Below, one piece after another: positions 38,520-51,300 of a DNA stretch of 64,000 bases. The stretch is from NCBI GenBank assembly GCA_016748015.1, contig JAAOMT010000703.1:699764-763763 (forward strand). The letters run 5' to 3'. This DNA is from Geosiphon pyriformis. Its lineage: Eukaryota > Glomeromycota > Glomeromycetes > Archaeosporales > Geosiphonaceae. Position 1 is the first letter of the stretch. Each line of letters starts with the position of its first letter. The position numbers and the translations under genes are program-made. The notes under the pieces were generated by a model. That model was not told where the DNA came from and did no database searches. It was given only the letters and a program-made list of their open reading frames with translations.

Positions 38520-39495
38520 TGTTACCAGAGGTTTTTCACCTCTTCTTAGCTCTTGTATGTTTGTTGTAATGCTGTTAATTCATGATTATGGGAAGTGTTT
38601 GAATCTCTGATAACTGAATTTATCTTCAAATTATCTCCTATAATTTGAACTGTTGGGCTTATAAGTGGAATGGCCAATTCTGTGCCAGTTGCTTTGTGTA
38701 ATTACGTTATAGTAAATGTCAACTCTTTCTCAGAAATTGCTCATCTGGAAGCTCACTAAAAATGTGTAGTTACTCTGCTGTGAAAGTCAACTCTTCTACA
38801 GGAATCTTGTCTGTAGACTACCCTAATGATTATAATAAGAAAATAAAAGAAAAATAAAAGAAATGTAAAAGAAATAGAATTCTGTCAAGAAAAACGTTTT
38901 CTATCCAGGCCTGAAGTCACTAACAGTTTACTGAAATTAGTAGCTAATCAATTTCAAAATGTTAGTTGGGTTTTGAAGATTTTCCAAGTGCAATAATTAA
39001 AGAATTTGGTTTTTCAAATTATTTGATATTTATTTTTTTTTGTGTATATAGGAATGGTTCTAAGAGGTAAATCTAAAGTAAGATGCATTTTCTCAAAAAA
39101 AGAAGCTTTTTTTTTATATAACTTGTCATAACACTATTCTATGAACTTGAACTTTGCTTTTTTCTACAATTTTGCTAAACTAAAGATATATTTCAGCAAA
39201 CTACAAGTTATTTCTGTAAACTATTAGATATTTCAGTAAACTATCAATTATTTCAGTGAATTTCTACAAATTTCAGCAAACTTTTTGAATGTTACATATT
39301 TCGGGGTATTGCATGATTAATCATCGCACTTAGGTTACATTTGTGTTATGTACCAATTGGGTTATTAATTAAATGATAATTTTGGACATTTTGCTAATGT
39401 AATAAGTGATAATTTGAAATGATAATATATGCTAATTAATGATAGGAATAAGATAATTTCATGCTAAATAATATCTCTAATTTCATCTAGTAATA
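38520..39495 (-). repeat. 3' LTR of gypsy A copy 2
   Basis: Plus-strand coordinates start TGTTACCAG (sense end CTGGTAACA). The other end reads CTAGTAATA, sense TATTACTAG, where copy 1 has TGTTACCAG, so the terminal TG has changed to TA. A TATA-like stretch is near 39113-39121. Confidence 0.92.
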
Positions 39496-40183
39496 TAACC
39501 TCCTCCTCAAAACTGAGCTCTGTCGAAGTCCAAGTATTGTCTGTAATTTCCAAATAATAATCCAAAATTATTGAAGAAATTTGGTCTGAAAATTGTTAAA
39601 ATTTCAGTTCTGTGAGCTTTCCAATGTATTGAATCTTCAAAGGTTGTAAAATTGGGTTTTGTAGAACATTTTCACAGGTGTGAAATAGGTCATAAAGTCT
39701 AAGAGCAGCTCTGAGCTTATAGCGACTGTTTGTTGGTTCAGCTGTTGTCTTGAATTTGTTGTGAAGTTGTTTTTGAATAGCTTTTTTTGTGAGGTTTGCT
39801 GTTGTAAGTTTCAGTTTTTGTTCATAGAGTGTTTTTCCAATGTGAAAATATCTATAGATTAGAGGGTATTCAGTGTTTTCCTCATTGAGACACAGTTAAA
39901 GTCTTTGTTAAATTGTAGCATTTGGTGGAATACTAATCAGAGTGAGCATTAAGTTTTCTCTTAAAGCAAGCTTTAAAAGTTTTGGCAAGAGAATTCCAGA
40001 ATAACTCCTTGTGTTTTTCTTATACGAATGATATTTTCATGAATTTGGGGCTAAATTTGTAACTACTTCTGTTTGGGTATAATTAATGTGGTTTCCAGTA
40101 ACAGTAATGAATAATTTGGGTATTGTTTTTAAAGCTAACATTAGTTTTTGGGATAATTGTTGAATGTTTTGAGGAATAGTCAT
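39464..40183 (-). pseudogene. ORF3 of gypsy A copy 2, ending inside the 3' LTR
   Basis: Sense ATG at 40183 (MTIPQNIQQLSQKLML) to TAG at 39466-39464 is 720 bp, equal to copy 1 with no net indel. It reads through the polypurine tract as EEEV and ends LLDEIRDII in the LTR. It shares the in-frame TGA at codon 49 with copy 1, and has further stops (Gln codons changed to TAA/TAG). Codon 218 is TGG here and TGA in copy 1. Function unknown; no Env-like features seen. Confidence 0.6.
39496..39508 (-). other. Polypurine tract of gypsy A copy 2
   Basis: Sense GAGGAGGAGGTTA directly before the 3' LTR, identical to copy 1. Confidence 0.8.
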
Positions 40184-40304
40184 TATAAAAGATTTGAAAA
40201 TAAAAGAAAATAATTTTTGGTGTATGAGTTTTTATGTTATTTTTGTTTTGTTTTTGTGAGATTGTTTCTAAATTATAAGGAGATAACTATAATAATGAAT
40301 TTAA

Positions 40305-41500
40305 ATTAAGTGTTCAAGTTGGAAGGTTGTTCAATGATAACTATTGGTTCTAAATTTTGGGGAATATCTTCGGGATTGATTAAAGGAGAATGTGTACCAA
40401 TTTGTGGAATTAATAATTCAGGATTGTTTCTGGAATTATAGTGTTTCAAACAATCTCCATGTGCAACTTTTGCTAGGATTTTGTTATCAAGTCTTAGCTT
40501 ATATGATCCATTGCTTAGGACTTTATGGATAAAAAATGGTCCATCTCATTTATTTTCAAATTTTTCACTCCATTGTTTTTCAGCTTTAGTTCTATGTAAG
40601 AGAACTTTGTTTCCGATTTTAAATTCATTGGTAACTGGAGGCAATTTGTCATCATGCTGTTCTTTTTGTTGAACTTGGGAGTATTTAATATGGGTGGCTG
40701 CTATTCGTCGTTTTTCTTCCAACATGCTAAGCAGAGTATAGATTTTTTATTGTAGTGTTTCCTAAAAGTTGTCTTTATTAATTGGTTGTACTGGATATGT
40801 TTCCATTGTAAAACTAATTGGTAACATTGCTGTCTTTTTGTAGGTTAAATCAAATAGTGTGTGTTTTGTGGTATCTTGTTTTAGTGTTTTATATGCTAGT
40901 AACACTGATGGAATAAAGAGATCTTATTCTTGCTCAAAATCGGTTGAAACTTTGGCTAATAATTCACACAATGTTTTGTTGAAACATTTTACAAGTCTAT
41001 TTGTTTGTGGATGGTAGGGCAAAGATAATGGTCTCTTGACATTAAATTGTCCACAAATTTTCTGGATTAAATTGTTCACGAAATGTGTTTCTTGATTAGA
41101 TAAAAGTTTTATTGGGCATTCATATCTACAAATGATGTCTTTGTAGATAAAATTTGCTACTGATTTCGCATCTGCTCATTGAATGGTTCTGGCTTCAGGC
41201 CATTTGGTGAGATAGTCTACAGCTACTACAATATAATGGTTTCCTTGGTTTGTGATAGGTAGTGGTCCAACCAAATCGATACCAACTCGGTCAAAAGGCT
41301 GTCCAACTTTGATTGAGTTTAAAGGTTCTGTAGGGCGATTTCTTTCTCTTCTTTGACAACTATCACAAGACTTAATGTATTCATGAATGTCTTTTCTCAT
41401 TTGAGGCCAAAAGTAATATTTTAGTGTTCTCTGAGTGGTGCTGTCTTTTCCTAGATGTGCTGATGAAGGATCTGAGTGCATATTATATAAAATAGTTTTT
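40305..41500 (-). pseudogene. Integrase of gypsy A copy 2
   Basis: Frame 41481-41176 holds the zinc region (HSDPSSAHLG ... CDSCQRRE) and the first catalytic Asp (VAVDYLTKWPEA), which copy 1 has lost. The core continues as LLSNQETHF (Asp changed to Asn) in decayed frames, then the C-terminal module to the stop at 40305. Stops and Asp changes inactivate it. Confidence 0.85.
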
Positions 41501-41699
41501 TTTCATGTTCTTGTATTAATCTGAGTGGATTGTCTGGGTTTCTGAAATTTTGATAATAGATCATGTTGTTGTGTAAGAGGTATTGTTTGGCTTGTTGTTG
41601 TAACTGATGTTTTTTATCTGGGGACTAATCTGTTGAGATTGTTAATGTCTCCGAATATTGTTTAAGATTGTTGTAGTTTTCAGGATTCATTGTTTGTTG

Positions 41700-43020
41700 T
41701 TTTGTTGTTAATTCAAATGTGTGTTGGTTTTGTATTCTAATCTTGCCTCATTCTTAAGAAACAATCAACGTTGGTGTGGAGTTTTCCTGGTTTGTGGTGT
41801 ACAATGTATTGGTAGTTGGCTAAAAATCTTGTCCATTAGGTTTGTTTTGCATTTAGCTAAGTGTTTTTGTTCTAAAGCCATTTGAGTCCAATATTATCAG
41901 TGATAATATCGAATTCTTTGGGTCTGAGGTAAAAGTTGAAGTGATATAGGGCCCAGATTACTGCTGCAGTTTTTAATTCTGTTGCAGGGTAGTTTTTTTC
42001 AGTTGGTTTCAATGTTTTGCTAGCATAAGCAATTATTTGCTCATTTTCATTGTCATCTAACTGTGATTGGATGGCACCAAAGGCAGTATAAGAGACATCT
42101 GTTGCTAACTGGAATTAGTTGCTGAAATCTGGATAGGCGAGAATTGGAGCTGTTATTAATTTTTCTTTGAGGATTTCAAATGCATTTTGGTGTTCAGCAG
42201 TCCATTTGTATTCGACATTTTTGGTGATAAGCTGGTTAAAAAGTTTTGCAATTTCTGAGAATTCTTTGATAAACTTCCGATAGTAGGAGGTTAACCCTAT
42301 GAATTCTCTTAGTTCTGTAGTGTTTTGAGGAGTTTTGAAGTTTTTGACAGTGCTGATTTTTCCAGAGTCTGGTTTGATTCCATCTTTACTAACAATATGA
42401 CCAAGAAAAGCCAAACTCATTTTTCCAAAGTAGTATTTTTTAATGTTTAGTTTCAATTCTGCTTTCCATAATCATTGAAAAACTTCACACAGATGTTTTA
42501 AGTGTAATTCAAAAGATGGTGAATAAACATCAGTATTATCGAGATAGACAACTACTGATTTCCAAAGGAGGTCTTTGTAAACAATGTCCATGAGTCTTTG
42601 GAATGTTGCTGATGCATTGCATAATCTGAAAGGCATTACATTGAACTCATAATTTCCTCCTTGAGTGGTGAATGCTGTTTTGGGGCAATCTTTGGGATTT
42701 ATGGCAACTTGCCAGTATTCACTCTCTAAATCTAATGTTGAAAAGTATTTGGACTTCCCAAGAGCATCTAGCATGTCATCAATTTGGGGAAGAAGGTAGG
42801 TATCTCCAATGATAATGCTGTTGAATTGTCGATAATCAACACAAAATTATATCTTTCCATTTTTCTTTTTAACTAGGACCACAGGTGAAGCCCATAGACT
42901 CATTGATGATTAAATAAGCCCATTGTTAAGCATCCATTGTACTTCTTTTTGGATAAATTGGTGACTTTCTGGAACAACTCAGTAGGCTTGTTGTCATCTT
43001 GGTTTGACATCTCCAGTATA
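41700..43020 (-). pseudogene. Reverse transcriptase - RNase H of gypsy A copy 2
   Basis: Frame 42774-42472 carries the RT palm (KYFSTLDLESEYWQVAI, GGNYEFNVMPF, CNASATFQRLMD) with the catalytic box YLDN instead of YLDD (~42546-42535). Frame 42456-42115 gives the thumb/connection (LAFLGHIVSKDGIKPD, ELREFIGLTSYYRKFI). RNase H follows to about 41750. One stop or frame break separates the two main frames. Confidence 0.88.
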
Positions 43021-43173
43021 AATTTGGTGTTGTACCAAATCAGTTCTTCCTAGGTTATTGTTGTTTTCAGTGAAGATATTGGTAAATTCTGCTATTAGCT
43101 CTTTAAGCTGTTTTTGCTGGTGTGGTTCTAGTTGTCCCATGTTGATTCGAAATAGTTTTTCCATAACAACATG

Positions 43174-44181
43174 TTAGATTTCGGAGCTTGGTCTGAGGCT
43201 GATTTTTGGTAAAGAGTGTTCAATGATTTCTAAGAAGTTTAAAACTGTTTGAAATTGTTTTCGCTGAAAGATATTGCTGTGAATAACTTCTATTTCTAAC
43301 TTGTTTAACAAAATAATGGGTTGATGGTTGAGATTGTAAAAAGTAATTTGGGCTTTCTTTGCTCCTTTTGGAACATAGATGTTTGGGATTAAAATGTTGT
43401 GTTTTAAGCAAATTTGTTCATTGAATTCAAAGATTTGTTGAGTAGTCGTGGGGTTTTCACATGTGTAAATTTCATGATGTTCTTCAAAGAGTGGAATGGT
43501 AATTGGTTGTAGAAGTTGCAGAAGCTGGTGAGATTCTTTCTGTTTATTGAGAGTTATGTTTACTGGAACTGTAAATCGTCCAGTTGAACCAAAACCTTGT
43601 GTTCCTCTTTCACTTTTTCCCAATTGTTCTCTTTGATTGACTAACTATAAATCCGAAATGTTGATTAAGGATAAATAGATAGCTTAAGCAATTTTTTTGG
43701 CATGTTCAATTTTGAAAGGTTTATTGGTTTCATTTTGGAGTATTACTGTTATGTTACCAGTATATCCAGCATTGATTATTCCTCCTCTGACATTGATTCC
43801 TTTGCTTGCCAGAGAAAACTGGGAGGCAATTTGAACCATTGCTCCTGGTGGGATTTCAAGGACAATTTTGAGATTGATTTTTGTGAGAGATTTGGGTTTG
43901 AGAATAAGAGTATCCTTGTCTGAATATCTTAGGTCATATCTAGCATTAATTTTATGTGCTTTTTTGGGTTTTATTTCTTGTCCATTGTTGTTGAAGTATT
44001 TGAGTTGTAAGGCAGGCTGATTTTTGATAAGATAGATGGGTGTTGCTTCAATTTTTTCTGTTGCTTCAGGTTCTCCAAATTCAATTTTGTTTTCATCATT
44101 TTCACTGGGCAGGGGAATGCTAAGAGCATAGCATTCAGGACACCATTGCTCATCGCAAGGCATTATGCATTCTTCACACAA
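43174..44181 (-). pseudogene. dUTPase domain of gypsy A copy 2 (catalytic motifs altered)
   Basis: Frames 44181-43684 and 43623-43174. Motif 1 is AHKINARYDL (DAG changed to NAR), motif 2 SQFSLASKGI, motif 3 GIINAGYTGN with the catalytic Asp changed to Asn, and motif 5 RGTQGFGSTG. Compared with copy 1, which keeps the motif 3 Asp, this copy would be inactive. The N-terminal CEECIMPCDEQWCPEC is the end of the Cys-rich linker. The C-terminal part leads to the RT. Confidence 0.87.
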
Positions 44182-45048
44182 TTTAATGTTTATTTGCTCT
44201 AGCTGTTGGGCTTGAGCTTCTTTGGTCAGGTAAATATGACTGGCAATTTGGTGATATACTTCTACTTCATCTTCATAGTTGTATCCAGTGATTTCAAAGG
44301 TGTATACAATGTATTCTGATTCTTTTATTTAACAAACATTTTCTTAAGTGGCTTCATTGATTAAAGCCATTGCTAGATCAAAAATCATTTCGGCATTATG
44401 AGGGTAATAGTACAGTTTGTTGAGGGTGCTGTTGTAAGCAGCATCAAAAGAGGTTCCTCTTGTTACTTTTTCTGAGATTAAAAAAGCCTATTGGCATGTT
44501 TGATCGCAGACTTCTCTTTTGAATGCAACATCAATCCAGTCATATTTATTAGGTAATTATTCTTCACAAGTTAAACAGGGCATTCCATTCCATTTTCCAC
44601 TTCTTTTGACTAGGTGTCCCCATTGTTTTTGGTGGCAGGATTTGCAATAGTAACAGGTATGGTTTTCATATTTTTTCTTGGGTGAAATACAAGCTCCCAT
44701 TGATGAGAGTTTCTTGTGGCAATCTTTGCATTTGAGTGAAATGTAAGGGTGTCATTTCTTTGGTTCTGGTTTAGAATATAAGATGTTTCATCCAGGGGTT
44801 TCTGGTTCCTCTGAATATGAGTTTGTTGCAAAATACATTTGTTCAGTTTCCTTGGCCCAATTAGACGTTGATCCAAGAGCCATAAATGTTTCGATTATTG
44901 GTTTTTTTTCTTTTTGTTTGAATTCAAAAGCCGGGGCTTTTTTGGAGCATTTGTTGAATGTACCACAAGTGGCAAGTACTTGGACATATTGTCCTTGGTA
45001 AGAGATTTGTAGTTTTTGGGTTTCCCAGTCTAATTTTGCATTGGCTTT
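44182..45048 (-). pseudogene. Cys-rich linker of gypsy A copy 2
   Basis: Corresponds to 1500-2436 of copy 1 and is broken into several frames. Translating around 44570-44700 gives paired cysteines equivalent to CLTC and CYYC. It includes WDTQELQISYQ-like protease-adjacent text near 45000. No named domain is recognised. Confidence 0.5.
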
Positions 45049-45327
45049 TTAAAGCCAATCATTTCCGACAAGGGCTTGATACTGAGGAGCATCCATTACA
45101 AGAACTTTGACTGGAATGGTGATTCCATCAAGAGTGAACAGAAAATTGTCAATTTCTCCTACTGGAGTTTTTTTCATGTCATCGGCAGTGACAATTACTG
45201 TTTGAGCTGGTCGGTCAACATTTCTCTTTAACTGTTGTATCAACTGGTAAGTAATAATACTTCTAGTAGATCCACTGTCTAAGATTAAGTAAATTGTCTT
45301 TCCTTCAACTTCAGCTTCAGTATACAT
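45049..45327 (-). pseudogene. Aspartic protease of gypsy A copy 2
   Basis: An open stretch of 92 codons: LILDSGSTRSIITYQLIQQL, then VIVTADDMKKTPVGEID and NDWL. The DSG catalytic triplet is intact, unlike copy 1. A stop follows NDWL. Processing enzyme of the polyprotein. Confidence 0.88.
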
Positions 45328-45679
45328 AGTTGTGATTGCTTTCTGTTTATTTGCAGCAGCATTACTAAGTAGAAATGATGATTCATTGGCTTTGAACTTG
45401 AAAAGAAAAATATCAAAGAGATTGGTATTTTTAGCAATTCTGGTTGATGGAATAGTGGTGTGGTTATGAGAAGGATTTTGTTGTTGTGCTGCAGCTCTAC
45501 CTTCCGAGAGTGCAGTATGGTGAAATCCTGTTCTTCTAGCATTATAAGATAACTAGGTTGAGTATGATAATGGTTGGGTCTTGGTTGAGCTAAATTTCGG
45601 GGAACCAATTGGTTGTTCAAATTGATTCTATTGTTGTTTACTTGGTATTGGTTTTGTGGTATGAACTGATTTTGCAGAA

Positions 45680-47340
45680 TCAATCTTCAAGCAAGCACTT
45701 AATAATGTTGTATGGGTGGTTGTTGGTATTGCTGTTGGATTGGCTGTGGGACAGGCTGATAATAATTACTTTGATATTGGGGTCTTGGTGGATAGTAAGC
45801 TGGTGGTAGTAGTTGATAATAAAATTGCTGTGATGGAAGGTAACATTAATTACTCCTATTTTGTTGGTCTCATTGTAGCTTTCTGCAATTTCTTTTCCAG
45901 TGGCCAGAGATTTCACAGTAATGACAATTCTGAGACTGGTTATTAGAAAGTGGTGCGAATTTATTTTGATTTCATCTTTGGGGTGGTTGATATCTTTGGA
46001 GTTGCTGTTGTTGTTGTTGGTTGGTAAAGTAGTTTTCAACTTTTTTAGTTAATTGGTCAATTTTTTCTTCAGCTGCTGAGCTGGTTTTTCCAATAGCCAG
46101 GTTAATAAGTTTGGTATGGTTGGCTTCTTCTATGGCCATTTCATAGTTTTTTGTCTGTTGAATAGCAGTGGCTAAATCTTCTGGTGCATGTGGGCAAACT
46201 TTTTTGATAAGTTTGTCTTTTAGTCCAGCTATGAATTGATCCAAGATTTGTGCATTGAAGTAGTATTCATTGGTTTCCAATTGCTGAATCCTTCTAAGCA
46301 ATTTGTTGAATTTCCCAAGATAGTTCATAACAGATTCACTTGGTTCTTACTTGATATTTCAGAACCAATTTCGAAGAGTGATAGAAGTGTTATTGTTAGT
46401 GAACTGTTCTAGAAAAGCAGTTTTGAATGCTTCCCAGTATTCTGGTGGGGCTTCCAAGTTTTCAAACCATTTACTGGCCATTTCTTGTAAGAAGTATAGA
46501 ATTGCTTTTAACATTCTGGCAGCGTTCCAACCATTTGCATCTCTTGCTTTTGAGACTTTGTCAAGCCATTCTTGAGAACTGGTTTCACTGTCTTCTCCTG
46601 TGAACTCAGAGATTTTTGTGATATATGTGGAGGCCATTTCTTCTTTGTTTTTTGAGTCTTCTGTTTCTTGTTCTGATTTGGTCTCTTCACTTCAATTTTC
46701 TGCTAAGTAGTCAATAAAGTTTGTGCTGGTTAATATTGGTTCCTATTGTTGAATAGGACTTTTGGGTGACTGAAAATCTTTTATTTTTGAAAACCAAATA
46801 AGTAATGAGCTTGGTGTTTACAATTGAGCAAATGAAGCTGGAAATGGTGTGATTGAGAGTGATAATTTAAAGCTGGTTCCTTGTTCTGGAGTTTGTAAAT
46901 GTTTGGCAGTGGTTTTAGGTGTATTGGGAGTAGTTCTGAGTTTTTGTTTCTTTTTTCTTTTTCCTTCTTCTGTTTTCGATTCAAAACTAAGAGAAAATTT
47001 TTGTTCTACTGGGTAATTCTCTTTACAATACTGAATGATATTGAAGTTGAGTTCTTGGAAATATGTTTCAAGTGTTTGATTGTTAAAATCCTGAATGTTT
47101 AAACGAGAGTGATGTACTAAGCTTTCATATAAGTTGTGTATGACTTCTGAAATATTTTAGTCTCCAAAAAGATAATTGTTGATGCAATTTTCAATGTACT
47201 GGTAAAGTGTTTTTTTAAATGTTTCAATTCCGTCTGGGATGTTAAATCTCTGCTTGCAGTAGGTGTAGATTAACTGATAATACTCTAGAGTTGTTGCGTC
47301 TGGTGTGGTTGCCACTTTGAAGTTGTTTTTGCTGTGTTGT
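45680..47340 (-). pseudogene. Gag of gypsy A copy 2
   Basis: Frames 46637-46359 and 46328-45972 form the central Gag domain (WNAARMLKAILYFLQEMASKWF; LGKFNKLLRRIQQLETNEYYF; CPHAPEDLATAIQQTKNYEM). A glutamine-rich run and a decayed zinc knuckle near 45925-45885 follow. Upstream, 47340-46640 encodes an N-terminal part in a decayed frame (TLEYYQLIYTYCKQRFNIPDG). No clear ATG leads this frame; it stays open through the primer-binding site back into the LTR until a stop near 47417, so the true start is unresolved. Confidence 0.75.
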
Positions 47341-47342
47341 TT

Positions 47343-47360
47343 CCATAGGAGAGCACCAAA
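47343..47360 (-). other. Primer-binding site of gypsy A copy 2
   Basis: Sense strand reads TTTGGTGCTCTCCTATGG right after the 5' LTR end (CTGGTAACA). TGGTGCTCTCC would pair with a tRNA 3' end of ...GAGCACCA, two bases off the LTR. Element D has a related site (TTTGGTGTTCTC). The primer tRNA is not identified. Confidence 0.55.
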
Positions 47361-48335
47361 TGTTACCAGAGGTTTTTTGCCTCTTTTTAGCTCTTGTATG
47401 TTTGTTGATTTGCTGTGAATTCACATTTCCAGGAAGTAGTTGAATCTCCAGTAACTGAATTTATCTTCAAATTATTTTCTATAATTTGAACTGCTGGGCT
47501 TATAAGTAGAATGGCCAATTTTGTGCCAGTTGCTTTGTGTAGTTACATTGTAGTAAACATCAACTTTTTCCCAGGAATTGCTCATCTGGAAGCTCACTAA
47601 AAATGTGTAGTTACTCTGCTGTGAAAGTCAACTCTTCTACAGGAATCTCATCTGTAGGTTATCCTAATAATTATAATAAGAAAATAAAAAAAAATAAAAG
47701 AAATGTAAAAGAAATAGAATTCTGTTAAGGAAAACATTTTCTATCTAGGCCTGGAGTCACTAATAGTTTACTGAAATTGGTAGCTAATCAATTTCAAAAC
47801 ATTAGTTGGGTTTTGAGGATTTTCCAAGTGCAATAATTAAAGAATTTGGTTTTTCAAATTATTTGATATTTATTTCTTTTTGTGTGTATAGGAATGGTTC
47901 TAAGAGGTAAATCTAAAGTAAGATGTATTTTCTCGAAGAGAAAAGCTCTTCTTTTATATAACTTGTTATAACACTATTCTATAAACTTGAACTTTGCTCT
48001 TTTCTACAATTTTGCTGAACTAAAGATACATTTTGGCAAACTACAAGTTATTTCTGCAAACTATTAGATATTTTGGTGAACTATCAATTATTTCAGCGAA
48101 TTTCTACAAATTTTGGCAAACTTTTTGAATGTTACATATTTTGGGGTATTGCATGATTGATCATTGCACTTAGGTTACATTTGTGTTATGTATCAATTGG
48201 GTTATTAATTAAATGATAATTTTGGACATTTTGCTAATGTAATAAGTGATAATTTAAAATGATAATATATGCTAATTAATAATAGGAATAAGATAATTTC
48301 ATGCTAAATGATATTTCTAATTTTGTCTGGTAATA
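47361..48335 (-). repeat. 5' LTR of gypsy A copy 2
   Basis: 975 bp aligning with 38520-39495. It starts TGTTACCAG at 47361 in + coordinates and ends CTGGTAATA at 48335. It would supply promoter and transcription start, with a TATA-like TTATATAA near 47953-47960. Confidence 0.92.
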
Positions 48336-48339
48336 TTGT

Positions 48340-51300
48340 TTTGCTCTTATAAGTGTCAGGAAATCTTATTGTGCATCTAAACTAGCTGAATCACAGTATG
48401 CTAAAGAGGTGAACATCAGGTCTGCTGTTAATAAAAAGATGAAGAGTTTTGAAGTGAATAAGAGTCACACGATAAGAAGTGTGCTTGAGCATCCATTTCA
48501 CAAGGTGGTGCTTGATCACTTGGTTGTTAATGATAAACTAATTTTGAAGCCTAATTTGGTTAAATCTAAAGTAGATGTGATTATGGAGGGTTGAACCAGG
48601 AAACGTTGGGTAGTTGATAATGTTTCGGATGTTTAGTGCCACCAATACTATCCATTGGAGTATGTTTTTGATGAAGCTTTTTCTGATGTGATGTGTTTGA
48701 TTGGCTTCGATGAATTGTTTAGAGTAGTTTCTGATCTTTCTAATGGCAAAGCTGCTGGTTTGTCAGGGATCTCAAATGAACTTTGGAAACATTGTAATAA
48801 GTTGGTTTTAGACATTCTGTTGGTACTTTTGAATTCTTGTTTAACTAGTGAATCTGTGCCTAGTCTTTAGAAAGAGGTCTGGGTCTCGATAATCCCCAAA
48901 CCCTATGAGTGGGAGGGCATTTTAATGAACACACATCCCATTGTCTTGATCAAAACAGCTTGCAAGATTCTTTTTAAGATTTTATCTGATAGGATCTTCG
49001 CAGTTTGCAGTGCTTTTGATGTTCTCCGTGGGGACAATTTTTCAGTTTTAAAGGGTACGACTACTTAATTCTCCATTTTTGCTATTGGTTTAGTAATTGA
49101 AGATGCCTTGAAAAAAAACCATGAGCTCTGGCTGGTTTTCCAGAACATGTGAAAGGCTTATGATTCAGTCGGCTGGAAGCATCTCAAGAAAAGTTTGATT
49201 AGAATTAAGATGTGCAGCAAATTCATTTAATTTTTTGGTAATATTTATAGAAATTGTACCAACCATGTTATGACGGATTTTGGTTTGACTGATGATTATC
49301 ATGTTCATGATAATCTGAATCAGGGAGAGGTTTTTTCCTCCCTTCTGTGGCACATATTTTATGATTCTCTGCTGTGTGAAGTCAAGCATTAAGAAAGTGT
49401 ATGTGGGTATAGGTTAAATTCTCATTTTGTTTCCAGAAGAGGTCACTCTGAATCTCGGGCTGGGCTCTCTTTCTTTTTTGCTGCTGGTGCTTTTGTTAAT
49501 GACACAATTTGGATTGGTAGCAGTTAGGTTGCTACTCAACATATTTTTAATATTGCCAGTAAATTTTTTTGGGTTAACAATATCTCAATTAATAATGACA
49601 AGACAGTGGCCATTCCAATTAATAGCAGAGTCAGCAATCCTTTTCTTTCTATTAGTGGTTTACCCATATCTATTGCCAAGAAAGAGGAGTCTTATTGGTA
49701 TCTAGGTATTTTTTTTCAACTGGGGGTTTTTCAAAACCTAGTTTGGCTAAGGTGCATTCAGACATTCGATTTTTTGTCAATCTGGTTTTGAAAAAAGCTG
49801 TTTCTGATAAACAATTCTTGTATTTGGTGTTAGCAGTTCTCCAACCCATAGTCAGCTATCATACGCAATTTAGTTTTGTTTCAATTGGCATTTGTGACAA
49901 GTGGAACACTCTGGTTTGCAAAGGTCTGAAGCTTAAATCTGGTCTCTTGCTTGATTTTCCTGGTGATATGCTTCACTATCCTTCTTTTTATGATTTAAAG
50001 TCTTTTTCACAGGTTCAATTTGAATGCAAGGTTGCCTTTCTTGTTAGCTTCATAAACTCTGGTGGAATTTTGGGTTGTTTATTTTCTCATAAGTCTCATG
50101 ACTTATAAGTCTGATGTTGGCACTCTGTTCATCTATTAAGTTTTCCTGTTTGTATTAATGTCAGTGCTTTTAATAATTTCTTGGCAGACATGGTCAGGAT
50201 TTTTCTTGATTGCAATTTATCTTTGGGTGGCTCTTTAGCCAATTTTTTTCAGCCTCGTGGTGGGGTGCCCATGTCTGCTGTTCTGGGTGAATCAAAATTT
50301 TCCAAGTTTCTTTCTTCTCTTCACAGGTTTGGTGTTGCCTTTGTGAATCAACTTTGTGATCATCATGGTGCTGTGTTTGATTGGCACACCTTTAAGTGGT
50401 GAAAGAGGCTTGGCCTCTGTGGCCTCATCTCTGAGTAGTTCAAGCTTGCTACTGCTTTTCTCAATGGTGTGAATTCCTCCCCTACTGGCCTCTTGGTATT
50501 GGGTGGTGTTGATTTTTTGGACATTCTTAGATCTCGTGATTTTGTGTCTGTTTGTGACCATCTCTCTCATGTAAGTTTGGATGATATATCAGTATACACA
50601 GATGGATCTCTGAAGAATTTGGGCACAGCTGGCTATAGGGCTGATGCTACTGCTTTTTTGAGGACATTGGTTTAGGTCTAGATGTTGGTGTATTGGGTTT
50701 AATGTCATCTACTCTGGCAGAATTGCAGGCTATTGTATTGGCCCTAGAGTGTGTTTCCTTATCTAGTTCTGTCTGTTTGTTTTCAGATAGTCAATCTGCT
50801 TTGGATGCATGTAAGGCTGAATTGGGTCTTGTGTGTCCTAATTTCTGCAATCAGTGTTGGATTGAGCACCAACATATTGTCAATATTGTTAGAAGTAGGA
50901 ATTTAAGTGTCAGTTGGCACAAGGTTAAAGATCACTCTGGTATTTTCAGGAATGAACATACTGACCTGATTGCTGGTGATGCATTTCTCTCTGATTAATA
51001 TCTCCTTCCTCGTTTGAATAAACATTATATTGTTGCTGATGGTAATGTTGTTTCTGGCAATTCCAAACATTTTGTTCATGATATTTGTTGCTCTATACAG
51101 TATGCACACTAGGAGGTCAGTTCTGGCTCTAAGCTTTTGGCAAGTAGCTTGTTCTCTGAAATAGATTGGCCCTGCTCTTCACTGATTTGGCATCCTGATT
51201 TGCATATGACCACTGGGTTTACTAGTAGACTCTTAGTTGGAGTTTGTATTTATTTTATAAAAGCTCTGTATTATCGGCTTCTTGTGGCAGTTCAGAAGCA

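Larger units (their letters stand above)
38520..48335 (-). mobile_element. Ty3/gypsy LTR retrotransposon, family A copy 2, complete length with two LTRs
   Basis: 9816 bp on the - strand with a 975-bp 5' LTR (47361-48335), primer-binding site, gag, protease, Cys-rich linker, dUTPase, RT-RNase H, integrase, ORF3, polypurine tract and a 976-bp 3' LTR (38520-39495). It is flanked by TTAT (38516-38519) and TTGT (48336-48339), a 4-bp target duplication differing by one transition. It sits in LINE ORF2. The LTRs differ at scattered sites, mostly transitions, so the insertion is not recent. All coding parts carry stops. Confidence 0.94.
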
